Notes: generated by a model from the sequence alone, not told the origin. 64,000 nucleotides of DNA from Paenibacillus profundus (GCF_021369635.1 NZ_JAJNBZ010000004.1:248001-312000), one strand, 5' to 3'. Positions 35,848-46,335 are shown, counted from the stretch's first letter. Numbers and translations are program-made.

Positions 35848-36789
35848 GTGATGCAGCCTGCGAAACGATTTTCAAAATGGAAGCATGAATGGAAAATGAT
35901 GAAACGGCAGCGCTCGCTCCTCGTCATGAGCGCTCCGGCTATTTTGTTCAAGCTCATCTTCAGCTATCTCCCTTTAATTGGATTGGTCATTGCTTTTAAG
36001 AGCTATCGATACGATTTAGGTATTTTCGGGAGTGATTGGAATGGATTCAACAACTTTACCTTCTTCTTTACTTCACAGACAGCATGGATCATTACCCGCA
36101 ACACGGTGCTGTACAATGGCGCCTTCATCCTGCTTACAACGGTCTGCGCGCTGCTGCTTGCCATCCTGCTGCGAGAGATTATGGGACGGCGGATCCAGAT
36201 GTACCAGACCGTGCTCTTTTTGCCGCACCTGCTGTCATGGGTTGTGGTAGGCTACATCGCGCTAGCCATCTTTGAACCGGGCAAAGGGCTGCTGCATCAG
36301 CTGGCGCTCTCTATGGGCGAACAACCCGTCGCCTGGTACCAGGAACCGAAATGGTGGCCGCTCATTTTGCCTTTGTTCCATATATGGAAATCGGTCGGTT
36401 TGTCCGCTCTTATTTATTTTACAGGCATATTGGGGATTCACCCGAGCTACTATGAGGCGGCGCAAATTGATGGCGCTTCCAAATGGCAGCTGGCCACCAA
36501 GATTACGATACCGATGCTGATGCCGCTCGTCGTTATTTTGTTCCTTGTGGCGGTAGGCGGAATCTTCCGCGCGGACTTCGGGTTGTTCTATTTCATTCCG
36601 AACGATTCCAGCTTCCTCTATTCGACGACGGATGTCATCGACACATATGTGTATCGCTCCTTGAAAAACATTAGCGACATCGGCATGACGGCTGCGGTGG
36701 GATTGTATCAGTCGGTTGTCGGATTTGTTTTGGTTATTTCCGCAAACGCGCTCGTGCGGAGGATTAATCGGGATAACTCAATGTGGTAA
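35848..36789 (+). CDS. ABC sugar transporter permease (LplB-type)
   Basis: The start is uncertain: AAAAAGGAGG at 35828-35837 is followed by several in-frame codons, and GTG 35848 or ATG 35851 have the best spacing; about 313 residues. Six membrane helices are visible. The cytoplasmic EAA loop is YYEAAQIDGASKWQLATKITIP, matched by the family as EAAxxDGA-N-W-F-xIxxP. The LplB/YtcP-type permeases pair with one another and use a shared ATPase, MsmX, that is not encoded here. It is followed by its partner permease and a binding lipoprotein. Confidence 0.9.
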   Translation: MMQPAKRFSKWKHEWKMMKRQRSLLVMSAPAILFKLIFSYLPLIGLVIAFKSYRYDLGIFGSDWNGFNNFTFFFTSQTAWIITRNTVLYNGAFILLTTVCALLLAILLREIMGRRIQMYQTVLFLPHLLSWVVVGYIALAIFEPGKGLLHQLALSMGEQPVAWYQEPKWWPLILPLFHIWKSVGLSALIYFTGILGIHPSYYEAAQIDGASKWQLATKITIPMLMPLVVILFLVAVGGIFRADFGLFYFIPNDSSFLYSTTDVIDTYVYRSLKNISDIGMTAAVGLYQSVVGFVLVISANALVRRINRDNSMW

Positions 36790-36872
36790 GTAAGGTGACG
36801 ATTGCAGGCAGTATGAATGGCGGTTTTTAAATTTCGGATTTTGATTTTCGATGCGCGGAAAGGGAGGGCAGG

Positions 36873-37754
36873 ATGGAACGGAAATGGAGTTGGTCAAGAG
36901 GTGTAATACACGGGATCTTTCTTGTGCTTAGCATCGCGATTATCGCGCCGATGTGGCTGGTAGTGTCCGCCTCGTTCACGGCAGAGGAGGAGCTTATTTT
37001 ATCAGGCTACTCATTCTTTCCGCAGGAGTTCAGCATGCAAGGGTATGAGGTCATATTACAATATCCGGTCGATCTGATCCGCGCCTATGGCGTGACGATT
37101 CTGGTGACGATAGCAGGCACGCTGGCCAGCATTTTGCTGACGGCGATGACGGGCTATGTGCTGGCGCGCAAAGACTTCCGGTATCGGCGCATGCTGACGT
37201 TCTACGTCTTTTTTACGATGATATTTAGCAGCGGGTTGGTTCCGTTCTATATGCTGGTGACGAAATATTTGCACATAAAGGATACGGTCTGGGCGCTCAT
37301 TATTCCTTATTTGTTGAACCCGTTCTATGTGCTCATTATGAAAGGGTTCATGGATAAGCTGCCGCACGAGATGATTGAATCCGGAAAAATGGACGGGGCC
37401 GGGGAGTGGCGCATGTTCTTTCAGCTCATCCTTCCTTTGTCGGCGCCAGCATTGGCGACGGTCAGCTTGTTCATCTCGTTCGCGTATTGGAACGATTGGT
37501 GGCTCGGGCTGCTGTTCATCGACAACGAGCAATGGGTGCCGCTGCAGCTGCTGTTGTACCGCACGATGAGCTCGATTGAATTTATCGCGAACAATGCGCA
37601 ATACGTCGACGGCCTCGTTGATCTGTCGAAGTTCCCGAGCATGTCGGCGCGCATGGCCTTGGCGATTGTGGGTGCGGGACCGATGATGTTTATTTTCCCG
37701 CTGTTCCGCCGCTTCTTCGTGGCGGGGCTTACAATTGGTTCCTTGAAGGAATAA
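36873..37754 (+). CDS. ABC sugar transporter permease (LplC-type)
   Basis: 293 residues from ATG 36873 behind GGGAGGG. Six membrane helices; the EAA loop reads EMIESGKMDGAGEWRMFFQLILP. The C-terminal PLFRRFFVAGLTIGSLKE is the typical end of CarB/LplC-type carbohydrate permeases. It forms the second half of the channel with the gene before it. No ATPase gene is in the operon, as usual for systems relying on a housekeeping ATPase. Confidence 0.92.
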   Translation: MERKWSWSRGVIHGIFLVLSIAIIAPMWLVVSASFTAEEELILSGYSFFPQEFSMQGYEVILQYPVDLIRAYGVTILVTIAGTLASILLTAMTGYVLARKDFRYRRMLTFYVFFTMIFSSGLVPFYMLVTKYLHIKDTVWALIIPYLLNPFYVLIMKGFMDKLPHEMIESGKMDGAGEWRMFFQLILPLSAPALATVSLFISFAYWNDWWLGLLFIDNEQWVPLQLLLYRTMSSIEFIANNAQYVDGLVDLSKFPSMSARMALAIVGAGPMMFIFPLFRRFFVAGLTIGSLKE

Positions 37755-37888
37755 GGTGAAGGCTGGATTCGTTCCTTATGTTAAGTGTTAATGGCATGAA
37801 GGGTTAATGAGATTAAAAGTTCGTGATCAAAATGGCTTTTTGAACGACCTCTAAAAGTATAGAACGTTAATGATATGGGGGAATGAAC

Positions 37889-39451
37889 ATGCAGAGGCAA
37901 GACGGGAAACATGTACGCGGAAAATGGAGGATATGGAGTGTTATGCTGCTTCTCTTTACGCTGCTGTTGAATGCGTGCGGCGGAGGTGGAGCTACTTCTG
38001 ATAAAGGTGACGCCAAGGGGACGTCCAGCGAGACATCTTCTGGATCGGCCGGCAGTGGCGGGTTGGAGCCAGTCGAGTTGACTTGGTACTATCCGCAGTG
38101 GAACACGCAGCGGGACTTGAAGACAGTCGAGCAAGCGATCAACGACATAACGACGAAGGAAATTCAAGCGACGATTCGGCTGAAGCCAATCGAGAACAGC
38201 AGCTACGCGCAGAAGCTGAACACGATGGTCGCGTCGAACGAGAGCTTTGACATCGCCTGGACTTCGTTCTGGATGTTCGACTATGCGCAGAACGCGCGCA
38301 AAGGGGCTTTTCTGGATCTGGACGGCTTAATCGACACTCATATGCCCGAATTGAAGAAGACGCTGCCAGGCGTCGTCTGGGAAGCGCTGAAGGTGGATGG
38401 GAAGACGTACGGCATATTGAACTACCAGACGATTACGAACCGGGAAGGATTCATCGTACAGAAGCAGTATGCGGACAAGTACAAGCTCGATCCGGCCTCT
38501 ATTAAGCAAGTCAAAGACATGGAGCCGTTTTTGACGGATGTGAGAACCGGGGAACCCGGCATCATCCCGTTCGCGCTGACACGCGGCGGTTCCTTCGAGG
38601 TTATGAAAAACTCCTTCAATCGCTTGGAGTTCATTAACAATCATGCCATTATCGGTATTTATCAGGATGACAAGGAATTGAAGGCGGTCGACATCATTCA
38701 GACGCCGGAGTATAAGGAATATACCGAATTGATGCACGGTTGGTTCAAAAAAGGGATTATTAACCAGGATGCGGCGAACCTGAAGAGTGTGAATGATTTG
38801 AAGAAGGTCGGCAAGATCGCGTCTGTCTTCCATAATGTTTTGAAGCCGGGACGGGATATCGAAGAGAAGGCCTCTTTCGGCGGCAAAGACATTGCGCTTG
38901 TCCATCTGACGGAGCCGTATGTCGGCACGAATACGATTATCCAATCGATGCAGGCGATTAGCAAAAATTCGAAAAATCCGGAACGGGCGCTCATGTTCCT
39001 CGAGTTGCTGAACAAGGACGAGCGGCTTATCAACCTTATCTCGTTCGGGGTGGAGGGCAAGCACTACGAAAAAGTGAACGAGCACACCGTCAAGCCAATT
39101 GAAGGCGGCGGGTATGACCCGAACCAGACGTGGGTGTTCGGCAACACGTTTAAAGCGTTCTTGCGTGAAGGGCAGTCGCAGGAGGTGCGCGATCAGACGA
39201 TCAAGGAGAACGAGAGCGCCCGCCCTTCGCCGATTCTCGGCTTCACGTTCGACCCGCAGCCCGTCTTGACGGAAATGGCCAACATTCAAGCTGTGAACGA
39301 CCAATACGGCCCTGGCCTAGATACGGGCACGGTCGACCCAGTGCAGCACTTGCAGGAGTACATCGACAAGCGCAAGCAGGCGGGTATCGACAAGGTGCTG
39401 GGCGAAATTCAGCGCCAGCTGGATGAGTGGAGGAAGAAGACGGGGAAGTGA
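37889..39451 (+). CDS. ABC transporter extracellular sugar-binding lipoprotein (LplA-type)
   Basis: 520 residues from ATG 37889, seven bases after GGGGGA; another ATG at 37883 is too close to the site. A lipoprotein signal ends in the lipobox LLNAC, with the acylated cysteine near residue 30, then a Gly/Ser linker. The rest is a type 2 solute-binding fold of the large (500+ residue) LplA/YtcQ-type family that carries oligosaccharide ligands. It completes the importer with the two upstream permeases. The ligand cannot be deduced. Confidence 0.9.
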   Translation: MQRQDGKHVRGKWRIWSVMLLLFTLLLNACGGGGATSDKGDAKGTSSETSSGSAGSGGLEPVELTWYYPQWNTQRDLKTVEQAINDITTKEIQATIRLKPIENSSYAQKLNTMVASNESFDIAWTSFWMFDYAQNARKGAFLDLDGLIDTHMPELKKTLPGVVWEALKVDGKTYGILNYQTITNREGFIVQKQYADKYKLDPASIKQVKDMEPFLTDVRTGEPGIIPFALTRGGSFEVMKNSFNRLEFINNHAIIGIYQDDKELKAVDIIQTPEYKEYTELMHGWFKKGIINQDAANLKSVNDLKKVGKIASVFHNVLKPGRDIEEKASFGGKDIALVHLTEPYVGTNTIIQSMQAISKNSKNPERALMFLELLNKDERLINLISFGVEGKHYEKVNEHTVKPIEGGGYDPNQTWVFGNTFKAFLREGQSQEVRDQTIKENESARPSPILGFTFDPQPVLTEMANIQAVNDQYGPGLDTGTVDPVQHLQEYIDKRKQAGIDKVLGEIQRQLDEWRKKTGK

Positions 39452-39573
39452 TATAGAGAGTGATAAATAGTAGGGAAGGAGGACGAACAAGCAGGTGGTT
39501 TTAAGTAATGTAGAAACTTTGATGTTTTGGCTGTATGGAAATCAGTAGCTTGTAAACGTATAGAGTGGTGAAA

Positions 39574-39608
39574 CAGGGCTCCGGACGTCGGAGCTCTGCT
39601 TTTTTTTG
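39574..39608 (+). terminator. Terminator after the importer operon
   Basis: CAGGGCTCCG pairs with CGGAGCTCTG (one wobble) around GACGT and is followed by eight T. Confidence 0.9.
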
Positions 39609-39742
39609 AATGTAATAACTCCGGCTTGTTGCTACATACAATTCGGAAGAGATGCATAAGATCGATGTGCAGATAGTCTTTAGATTCATGTATACTTACA
39701 GGGAGTGCTTGGAACGGATTACTGATGGATATGGAGGTAAAC

Positions 39743-40624
39743 ATGAAAATCAGGAAAGCGATCATTCCTGCGGCGGGACTCGGCACACGCTTCCTCCCAG
39801 CGACGAAGGCGATGCCGAAAGAGATGCTGCCAATAGTGGATAAACCGACTATTCAATATATTGTGGAAGAGGCCGTTGCATCGGGTATCGAAGATATCAT
39901 TATCGTCACCGGTAAGGGCAAGCGGGCGATTGAAGACCATTTCGACAACGTGTTTGAACTCGAACACATGCTGCGCGAGAAGGATAAGCTCTCGCTGTTG
40001 GAAGAGGTGCGAAAGCCGTCAGAGCTGGCGGACATTCACTACATTCGTCAAAAGGAGCCGCGCGGACTGGGGCATGCCATTTGGTGCGCCCGCAAGTTTA
40101 TCGGCAATGAGCCGTTCGCGGTGCTGCTGGGCGATGACATCGTCCAAGCGGATACGCCATGCTTGAAGCAAATGCTTGAAGTGTATGAGCAATACGAATC
40201 GTCCATCGTTGGTGTCCAACCGGTGCCGTGGGAACAGGTATACCGCTATGGTGTGGTTGCCGGATCGCTTATTCATGAACGCATTCTCAAAGCGGAGCAA
40301 CTCATTGAGAAGCCAGCGCAAGAGAAGGCCCCGTCGAACTGGGCCATCATGGGGCGGTATGTGCTGACACCGCGCATATTTGGATTGTTGGAGCAGCAGG
40401 AGGCAGGAGTGAACGGAGAAATCCAGCTTACCGATGCGATTGCCCAATTAGGGCGGGAAGAAACCGTATTGGCGTATCACTTTGATGGACATCGTCATGA
40501 CGTAGGGGAGAAGCTTGGCTTTATTGAGACGACGCTGCATTATGCGTTACAACGTCCGGAGTTGCAAAGTGATTTGTTGGTCTATATGAAACGGATGATT
40601 GGGCAGTATGAGGGAACGGAATAA
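39743..40624 (+). CDS. galU: UTP-glucose-1-phosphate uridylyltransferase
   Basis: Start at ATG 39743 behind TGGAGGT; 293 residues. The nucleotidyltransferase signature [26 protein letters not shown] opens the protein, followed by LGDDIV for metal binding and a sugar-binding lysine in [11 protein letters not shown]. It makes UDP-glucose for envelope glycans. Convergent with the O-antigen-ligase-like gene and separated from it by a shared terminator. It marks the edge of the polysaccharide region. Confidence 0.95.
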   Translation: MKIRKAIIPAAGLGTRFLPATKAMPKEMLPIVDKPTIQYIVEEAVASGIEDIIIVTGKGKRAIEDHFDNVFELEHMLREKDKLSLLEEVRKPSELADIHYIRQKEPRGLGHAIWCARKFIGNEPFAVLLGDDIVQADTPCLKQMLEVYEQYESSIVGVQPVPWEQVYRYGVVAGSLIHERILKAEQLIEKPAQEKAPSNWAIMGRYVLTPRIFGLLEQQEAGVNGEIQLTDAIAQLGREETVLAYHFDGHRHDVGEKLGFIETTLHYALQRPELQSDLLVYMKRMIGQYEGTE

Positions 40625-40747
40625 ATTGTGATATGACAGTACATCTGCACCTGTAACAGTGAACGATCATCTTAGCATCGGCCAGCCGTACCTGTCGTAC
40701 TAATGAAGTGACCAACGAGTGATTTTGGTGCAGAATGTGAATGAAGA

Positions 40748-40790
40748 AGACCCTAATCTCAATTTTCATCGAGATTAGGGTCTTTCGGTT
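40748..40790. terminator. Bidirectional terminator between galU and the ligase-like gene
   Basis: AGACCCTAATCTC pairs perfectly with GAGATTAGGGTCT around a ten-base loop. The T tail for galU is short (TTTCGGTTT); the minus-strand side is also weak, so its direction is ambiguous. Confidence 0.78.
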
Positions 40791-40796
40791 TAAGAG

Positions 40797-43265
40797 CTAT
40801 TCTGCATTAAAGCGCATCGCCGCTGCTTGCTCGATTTGTTCTTTCTCAGAAGGATCAGCAGCTACGAGCTTATCATACCATGCTTGGTCGACCTGTCCTT
40901 GCTGCATGGTTGCCGCAACGTACCAGCGTGCAAGCTCCTTATTATTGGCGTCGTTTAAGTCTTCCTGCAAATAAGGTTTCATCGCTTCTGCAGCTTGCCC
41001 TGGGTCGCCCTTCATGATGTAAGCCCGACCTGCATTCATTGCCATGCGAGAAGTGACATAGAACTCGTTACCTTGCAATTGCCCCTCAGGGAGCGTCTTC
41101 AAATGCTCGACTCCTGCTTTGACATGTTCAAATGCGGCAATGATTTCATCCATATATTCATTTTTCTTATCAGGTGCCTCATTATTTGCAATTACACCTT
41201 GACGCAGGGCAGCCTCCATATATTTATCGTACCATACCATATCCCACGGGAAGCTAGACGCATGTTCAGAATAAACCTCATATAACTCCGTTTCCATACC
41301 CTTCATTTCGTAACCGTCAATAAGACGTTTAAGCAGAGATTGTTTGTTATAGGGTTCCTTTTTCAGAGCTTCTTTTAAGGTCTGTTCTGCAATAGTGAAA
41401 AACTTTTCGTCTTGTTGTAGTTGATACATCTGTTGGAACAGATAAGCTTTAAAATCGGCGTATTCCGGAACCGTGGGCCGGATGTTCATCGTTTTTTCCA
41501 AATGGACCATTGTTTTATTAAAATCGTTCGTTAGAGACACAGTTTCTTGTGCTTTTGTAAAGGAACTGGAAGCTTGCAAGAATAGTAGCGACGTAATAAA
41601 CAGTCCAAGCCCAACGACGCCAAGGATACTTGTCATGGCTATCCGGAACGATTTAGGTTTGAGTTTCTCAAACGGTTTCGATTCTACCGAGGCTGTCATA
41701 CCTCCAAGACTCATGAAGACGAGGATGCCAATGTATACATAGCTCATATTAAAATCCATAACGCTATGTATCAAGATACTAGTAGCTAGAATGAAGTACA
41801 TAAAGTAACTGTTGCGTTTTTCTTCATTTGCCGTAATGAAAGATCGAATGTATTTCCAATATACGAATGCCAAAAATGCGATTAAAACGACAAAACCAAT
41901 AATTCCGACTTCGACAAGATATTGCATATAATAACTGTGTGCCTGCGCTGATTCGTAAGGGTTGTTTTGATACTTCTCATAGAGCGCGCTCCATGCGCCG
42001 CCACCGGCGCCAAGCAGCGGATAATCAGCCACCAACTTCAACGAGTCTTTGTAAAAAGTTATACGTTCTAAGACACTGTGCTGTTGAAAATTAATTGAGC
42101 CTAAACGGGAAGAAATGCTTTCTGGCAACATATTTTTCGCGCTAGTCCCGATGAAAATGAATAAAAGCAAGGCTACTGCAACAGTGCCGCCGACAGGAAT
42201 GAGAGCATTCGCCCATTTCTTGGCCGAGAAGTTCTCTAGCTTACCCTCCAGCCAAGGAGCAACAAACCTCTGAATGACCCAACTCAGTGCAGCAGACACA
42301 GCGGATGCTCCAAGGATGTACATCCAGCCTTTCAAGGAGGAAGTCTCCGTTGGGTTCAGTTGAGCTTGAATACCGATTTCCGAAACGGGATTCAATACTA
42401 TAAACGTTGCCACACCGCTTATCGCCAAATGTAAAATCCATAGCAGCTGCCGTGCTGGCTTTACAAATAACAACACAATGATAAACACGACTGGCAGCAG
42501 AACCAAGCCACCGCGGGAGAGCGTCAGAAAGATGGATAAGATAATAGGTACCAGCATAAAGCCATGAACCACCTGACTTACAGCCTTTCGGGTTGAGGTC
42601 AAATAGAACACAGCGACAAATAAGAATGCCATTAGATAGGCCGCATAAGTGTTTGGGTACTGGAACACAGAGGTAAGACGCGGACCGTTTGCGTCTATCC
42701 ATATCGCTTGCTGATATAAACCGTCCGCATTAAGCCTTGAAAACCATCCAATGAATGCAGCGGCAAATTTACCGTTTCCAAGCCAATTCAACAGACCGAA
42801 CCAGACGATTGCATAGGCGGTGCCCGTTAATGTGATTTGGATGATACGATTTAATCTTCCTTCCCCAGACATAAAATAGGTAAGGGTGAAGAAAACGGCA
42901 TACGTAAACATGATCAAAACAGCATTTACCGCCAAATAACTGGAAGCTGCAAAAAATGACGAAACTCCATAGGTTATAGGTAGTAAGAATACGATAGTTG
43001 TAAGTATGTCGGATTCATTATTTCTTTTTTTGAATTGAAGCAGGAATCCTGCCGCCAAGAATGATAGAATAGAAGCGATAAGGACTGACCAGTATATTGG
43101 TTTTTCAAAGTACGTCAATTGTCCGTTAAACAAAGCAAACTGAAATGGGGACCAGAACAAGAACAAAATAAGAGTAATTAACATTCCCCAATGAATAAGA
43201 GGGAATTTGTCGTTTTTGTCGTTTCTTTGCTTAGGCTTTGAAGCCCCATAGCCATATGTAGACAA
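40797..43265 (-). CDS. O-antigen ligase / Wzy-type membrane protein with C-terminal repeat domain
   Basis: 822 residues. The first 570 hold about a dozen membrane helices, and the Wzy_C/O-antigen-ligase core is seen as NGPRLTSVFQYPNTYAAYLM and, later, YPLLGAGGGAWSALYEKYQ then AHSYYMQYLVEVGIIG. The C-terminal 230 residues are soluble and helical with TPR-like character. Such proteins ligate or polymerise surface glycans. A decayed second copy lies directly upstream on the same strand (44040-44657). Here the gene faces galU convergently. Confidence 0.88.
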   Translation of the reverse strand: MSTYGYGASKPKQRNDKNDKFPLIHWGMLITLILFLFWSPFQFALFNGQLTYFEKPIYWSVLIASILSFLAAGFLLQFKKRNNESDILTTIVFLLPITYGVSSFFAASSYLAVNAVLIMFTYAVFFTLTYFMSGEGRLNRIIQITLTGTAYAIVWFGLLNWLGNGKFAAAFIGWFSRLNADGLYQQAIWIDANGPRLTSVFQYPNTYAAYLMAFLFVAVFYLTSTRKAVSQVVHGFMLVPIILSIFLTLSRGGLVLLPVVFIIVLLFVKPARQLLWILHLAISGVATFIVLNPVSEIGIQAQLNPTETSSLKGWMYILGASAVSAALSWVIQRFVAPWLEGKLENFSAKKWANALIPVGGTVAVALLLFIFIGTSAKNMLPESISSRLGSINFQQHSVLERITFYKDSLKLVADYPLLGAGGGAWSALYEKYQNNPYESAQAHSYYMQYLVEVGIIGFVVLIAFLAFVYWKYIRSFITANEEKRNSYFMYFILATSILIHSVMDFNMSYVYIGILVFMSLGGMTASVESKPFEKLKPKSFRIAMTSILGVVGLGLFITSLLFLQASSSFTKAQETVSLTNDFNKTMVHLEKTMNIRPTVPEYADFKAYLFQQMYQLQQDEKFFTIAEQTLKEALKKEPYNKQSLLKRLIDGYEMKGMETELYEVYSEHASSFPWDMVWYDKYMEAALRQGVIANNEAPDKKNEYMDEIIAAFEHVKAGVEHLKTLPEGQLQGNEFYVTSRMAMNAGRAYIMKGDPGQAAEAMKPYLQEDLNDANNKELARWYVAATMQQGQVDQAWYDKLVAADPSEKEQIEQAAAMRFNAE

Positions 43266-43560
43266 AGTTCTATTCTCCTTTGCATTAAATTACGATAATA
43301 ATAATAGCATAGGTAGTCGAAAACTTCCATTTCACTGAAATGCAACTGGATCTTTCCTAATAGCCATACTTCGAGCATATTTAGATTCTATGAATTTCCA
43401 GAAAACCTTTAAAATCGGACAAGGGAATTGGTTCAGATGCGAGCGATGCGTGGCTTCATGCTGTTGCCAATTCTTTTTTTAATGTCACTGTGGTGTAAGG
43501 GTGGATACGATTCAAGAGTATATCCGCACTAACTGAAAACACGGAATTGGCGGTTTAATC

Positions 43561-44055
43561 ATGAAATTCTCAACTGGAGCGCCAAAACGATTAACGGAGG
43601 AACAACAGACCTAGTTGAAGCAGACCATTGTTGACTCGTTGCCTCATAAGGTCGTGTTCACCGCCAAGTGTAACTGGACGCTGGAGATCATCGGAGCGTA
43701 CATCAACCGTGAGTTCGGGCAAGAGTATTCTATTCCGGGTATATCAAAAATGAGTCTGTCGAAACCACGTTTCCAAGCTTAAAAATACGAAAACGGCGAA
43801 ATTGATCACATTTTGTGTGAAGACGAAATGTGATTCGAGCAGCATACGGTGGTTTGAAAAAGGAAAGCTGAGAACCCATCGTGCAAAGATGCTGGAACCA
43901 TTTTGGAGTGAAATGAACGGAAGACTTACGAGGGTGCTTCTACCACCTTATAGCCCTGAACTTAATATGCGTCGAAAGGCTATGGAAGTGGTTGAAATCC
44001 GATGTCATTAACATTGCACCGTGGCGGAGATTCGCCAAAGAAATCCGGCGTATGT
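43561..44055 (+). pseudogene. Remnant of an IS630-family transposase
   Basis: Starting MKFSTGAPKRLTEEQQ and stopped by TAG after 17 codons, the frame resumes as LKQTIVDSLPHKVVFTAKCNWTLEIIGAYINREFG..., an IS630-type helix-turn-helix region. The DDE end reads LLPPYSPELN, then in another frame WLKSDVINIAPWRRFAKEI, where intact members have a continuous sequence with LIEGLWGWLKSD. Several stops, frameshifts and a large deletion of the catalytic middle leave it inactive. Its end abuts the ligase pseudogene. Confidence 0.8.
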
Positions 44056-44657
44056 ATTCGCATATTGGAAGACAGATGTAAGATGTTCAGCATTAGTGTC
44101 ACTCATAACAGCATTTAAGCACCTCCTGACTCTGTCGTTGTGACACCAAGCCACTTTACAAACAGTGTAACAGTTGGCCCATCCCCTAACCAATAGAATT
44201 ATCTAAAATAACACAAAGATGAAAGAAATTATCATGACCTGCTAGATTTAATGTTCGATTTACGACATCATCTTGCGCTATAATGGATGAAGCGACAAGA
44301 AATATGCCATACATCAACATGATAAGCAGCATATTCACTGCCAAATACTATCGATGCTGCTATTATCATTGATAACGTGAAACTAGCGGGTAATAAGAAT
44401 TCTAGTAGGGACAATGTATCTTTGTGACTAGACCAATTGAATCGTTTCCAAGCTAACTACGATGGCTGTGAATACTAGCTGAGAAAAGTGCTGCTACATA
44501 TTGGTTGCTCATAGTCTGATATTCGTCCGATAATATAGTGCAACTTTAAATGTGGACCAAAGTAAGAACAAGATAATGACTCCAAGCAGCAACCAAGGCG
44601 CTTTGGAGCCTTTGGCGTTTTTTTGGCTTTGGAGCCGTTGTATCCATAAGTCGACAA
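44040..44657 (-). pseudogene. Decayed second copy of the O-antigen-ligase-like gene
   Basis: Read on the minus strand, the remains begin MSTYGYNGSKAKKTP at 44657 (intact copy: MSTYGYGASKPKQ), then show FGPHLKLHYIIGRISDYEQPI (intact: FWSPFQFALFNGQLTYFEKPI), then LAVNMLLIMLMYGIFLVA, and last LTSVFQYANTYAGFL near 44040-44082 (intact: LTSVFQYPNTYAAYL). Frameshifts and stops separate these pieces. The sequence ends where the IS630 remnant begins, so only about the first quarter of the gene is left. Confidence 0.85.
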
Positions 44658-44753
44658 TTTTCTACTTCCTTTTCTAGTTTCATATGCTTGTACTCTAACT
44701 CAGTACTTATTCGATGAAAAACGATACTATAAAATATAGCTAAGGGAGATAAA

Positions 44754-45530
44754 ATGAATCAATATCTAAGTAATCTATTTAAATATAAAGATCTGTTCTT
44801 CGAGTTGGTTAGAAAAGATATAAAGCTAAAATACCGTAACTCCGTATTGGGGATTTTGTGGAGCATGTTAAATCCTCTATTGATGATGGTCGTGTTAAGT
44901 ATTGTGTTTGCAACATTATTTAAACATGAGATTCCGCATTTCGCCGTTTATGTACTGATTGGTCGAATTGTTTATCAATTCTTCTCTGAGTCTACAAATT
45001 TTGCAATGGACTCTATTTATGCGAACGGTCAATTAATAAAGAAAGTATATGTTCCAAAGTACTTCTTCCCGTTGTCGCGTGTGTGCTCGTCATTTATTAC
45101 AACATTTGTGGCATTAGTTCCGCTTGGGGCAGTAATGCTAGTTACCGGACTCTCATTTCGATGGGTTAACCTAATGTTCCTTTTCCCTATGTTTTATTTG
45201 TTAATCATATCAGCCGGTATTGGATTGATCCTAGCCGCAATTAATGTGTTTTTTAAAGATATGAAGCATTTTTATTCCATAATATTAATGGTTGTTATGT
45301 ATATGACACCAATTTTTTATCCAGCATCTATTATTCCTGAAAAGTATATGCCGTTAATAATGTTAAATCCCTTGTATACAATCGTAAATATGTTTCGAGA
45401 CGTTATGATGTATGGTGTAGTTCCTGACTTTATGTCGCATTTAATTTGTATTGCATATATGCTTATATATGGCGTTCTAGGTTTGTTTGTTTTCTATAAG
45501 ACACAGGATCGTTTTATTTATCATTTATAA
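44754..45530 (+). CDS. ABC-2 polysaccharide export permease (Wzm/TagG-like)
   Basis: 258 residues after AGGGAG. Six membrane helices; the N-terminal motif KDIKLKYRNSVLGILWSMLNPLLMM and C-terminal LNPLYTIVNMFRDVMMYG are those of ABC-2 type exporters of polysaccharides and teichoic acids. It is coupled to the ATPase gene 14 bases downstream. The pair would export a lipid-linked glycan. Base composition is clearly more AT-rich than the genes before 43 kb. Confidence 0.9.
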   Translation: MNQYLSNLFKYKDLFFELVRKDIKLKYRNSVLGILWSMLNPLLMMVVLSIVFATLFKHEIPHFAVYVLIGRIVYQFFSESTNFAMDSIYANGQLIKKVYVPKYFFPLSRVCSSFITTFVALVPLGAVMLVTGLSFRWVNLMFLFPMFYLLIISAGIGLILAAINVFFKDMKHFYSIILMVVMYMTPIFYPASIIPEKYMPLIMLNPLYTIVNMFRDVMMYGVVPDFMSHLICIAYMLIYGVLGLFVFYKTQDRFIYHL

Positions 45531-45544
45531 GACAGAGGTATACT

Positions 45545-46288
45545 ATGAATGAAACAGTTATAGAGGTATCTAATATAACGATGAGATATCGACTTGCAAC
45601 AGAGCGAGTTGATTCGTTAAAACATTTCTTTGTTAAAAAGATAAAGAGAGAAATTAGATATGAAAATTTCTTTGCACTTCGTGATGTGAGCTTTTCCGTT
45701 AATAAAGGAGAAGTATTTGGAATCATTGGTAATAATGGTGCTGGAAAGAGTACGCTTCTTAAAATTATTGCCGGTGTTTTAAAACCTACTACCGGGGCGA
45801 TTACTAGAAAGGGGAGTATAGCACCCTTAATAGAACTAGGCGCAGGTTTTAATGGTGAATTAACAGGTATTGAAAATATTAAACTTAATGGATTGTTACT
45901 GGGATACTCCAAAAAATTCATTAATGAAAAGCTAGACGAAATTGTTGAATTCTCTGATCTAGGTAAATTCATACACACCCCATTGAAAAATTACTCTTCT
46001 GGCATGAAGGCTAAATTAGGTTTCTCGATTGCTACAGTGGTACAACCTGAGATTCTAATTGTGGATGAAGTGTTGGCAGTTGGGGATATAAACTTTAAAG
46101 AAAAATCAGAAAAGAAGATTCGCTCCATGATGGAGGGTGGGACCACAGTGTTATTTGTATCACACTCATTAGGACAAGTGGAAAGTTTATGTGATCGTGT
46201 ACTTTGGATGGAACACGGACAAGTAATGAGGATTGGAGCATCTGAAAAGGTGATTAAAGAATACCAGGAGGCATCAAAGAGTAAGTGA
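45545..46288 (+). CDS. ABC exporter ATPase (Wzt/TagH-like)
   Basis: 247 residues. Walker A GNNGAGKST near residue 60, signature NYSSGMKAKL, and Walker B ILIVDEVLAVGD with the H-loop in VSHSLGQVE. The N-terminal YRLATERVDSLKHF and FFALRDVSFSVNKGEVFGIIG suit the Wzt/TagH subfamily. It lacks the C-terminal glycan-binding domain that long Wzt proteins carry, so it is probably of the type that exports undecorated chains. Works with the permease upstream. Confidence 0.92.
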   Translation: MNETVIEVSNITMRYRLATERVDSLKHFFVKKIKREIRYENFFALRDVSFSVNKGEVFGIIGNNGAGKSTLLKIIAGVLKPTTGAITRKGSIAPLIELGAGFNGELTGIENIKLNGLLLGYSKKFINEKLDEIVEFSDLGKFIHTPLKNYSSGMKAKLGFSIATVVQPEILIVDEVLAVGDINFKEKSEKKIRSMMEGGTTVLFVSHSLGQVESLCDRVLWMEHGQVMRIGASEKVIKEYQEASKSK

Positions 46289-46335
46289 AAGTGTATGAAA
46301 TGTTGATGGCGTTTGGTGTTGCAAGGAGGTGAAAG

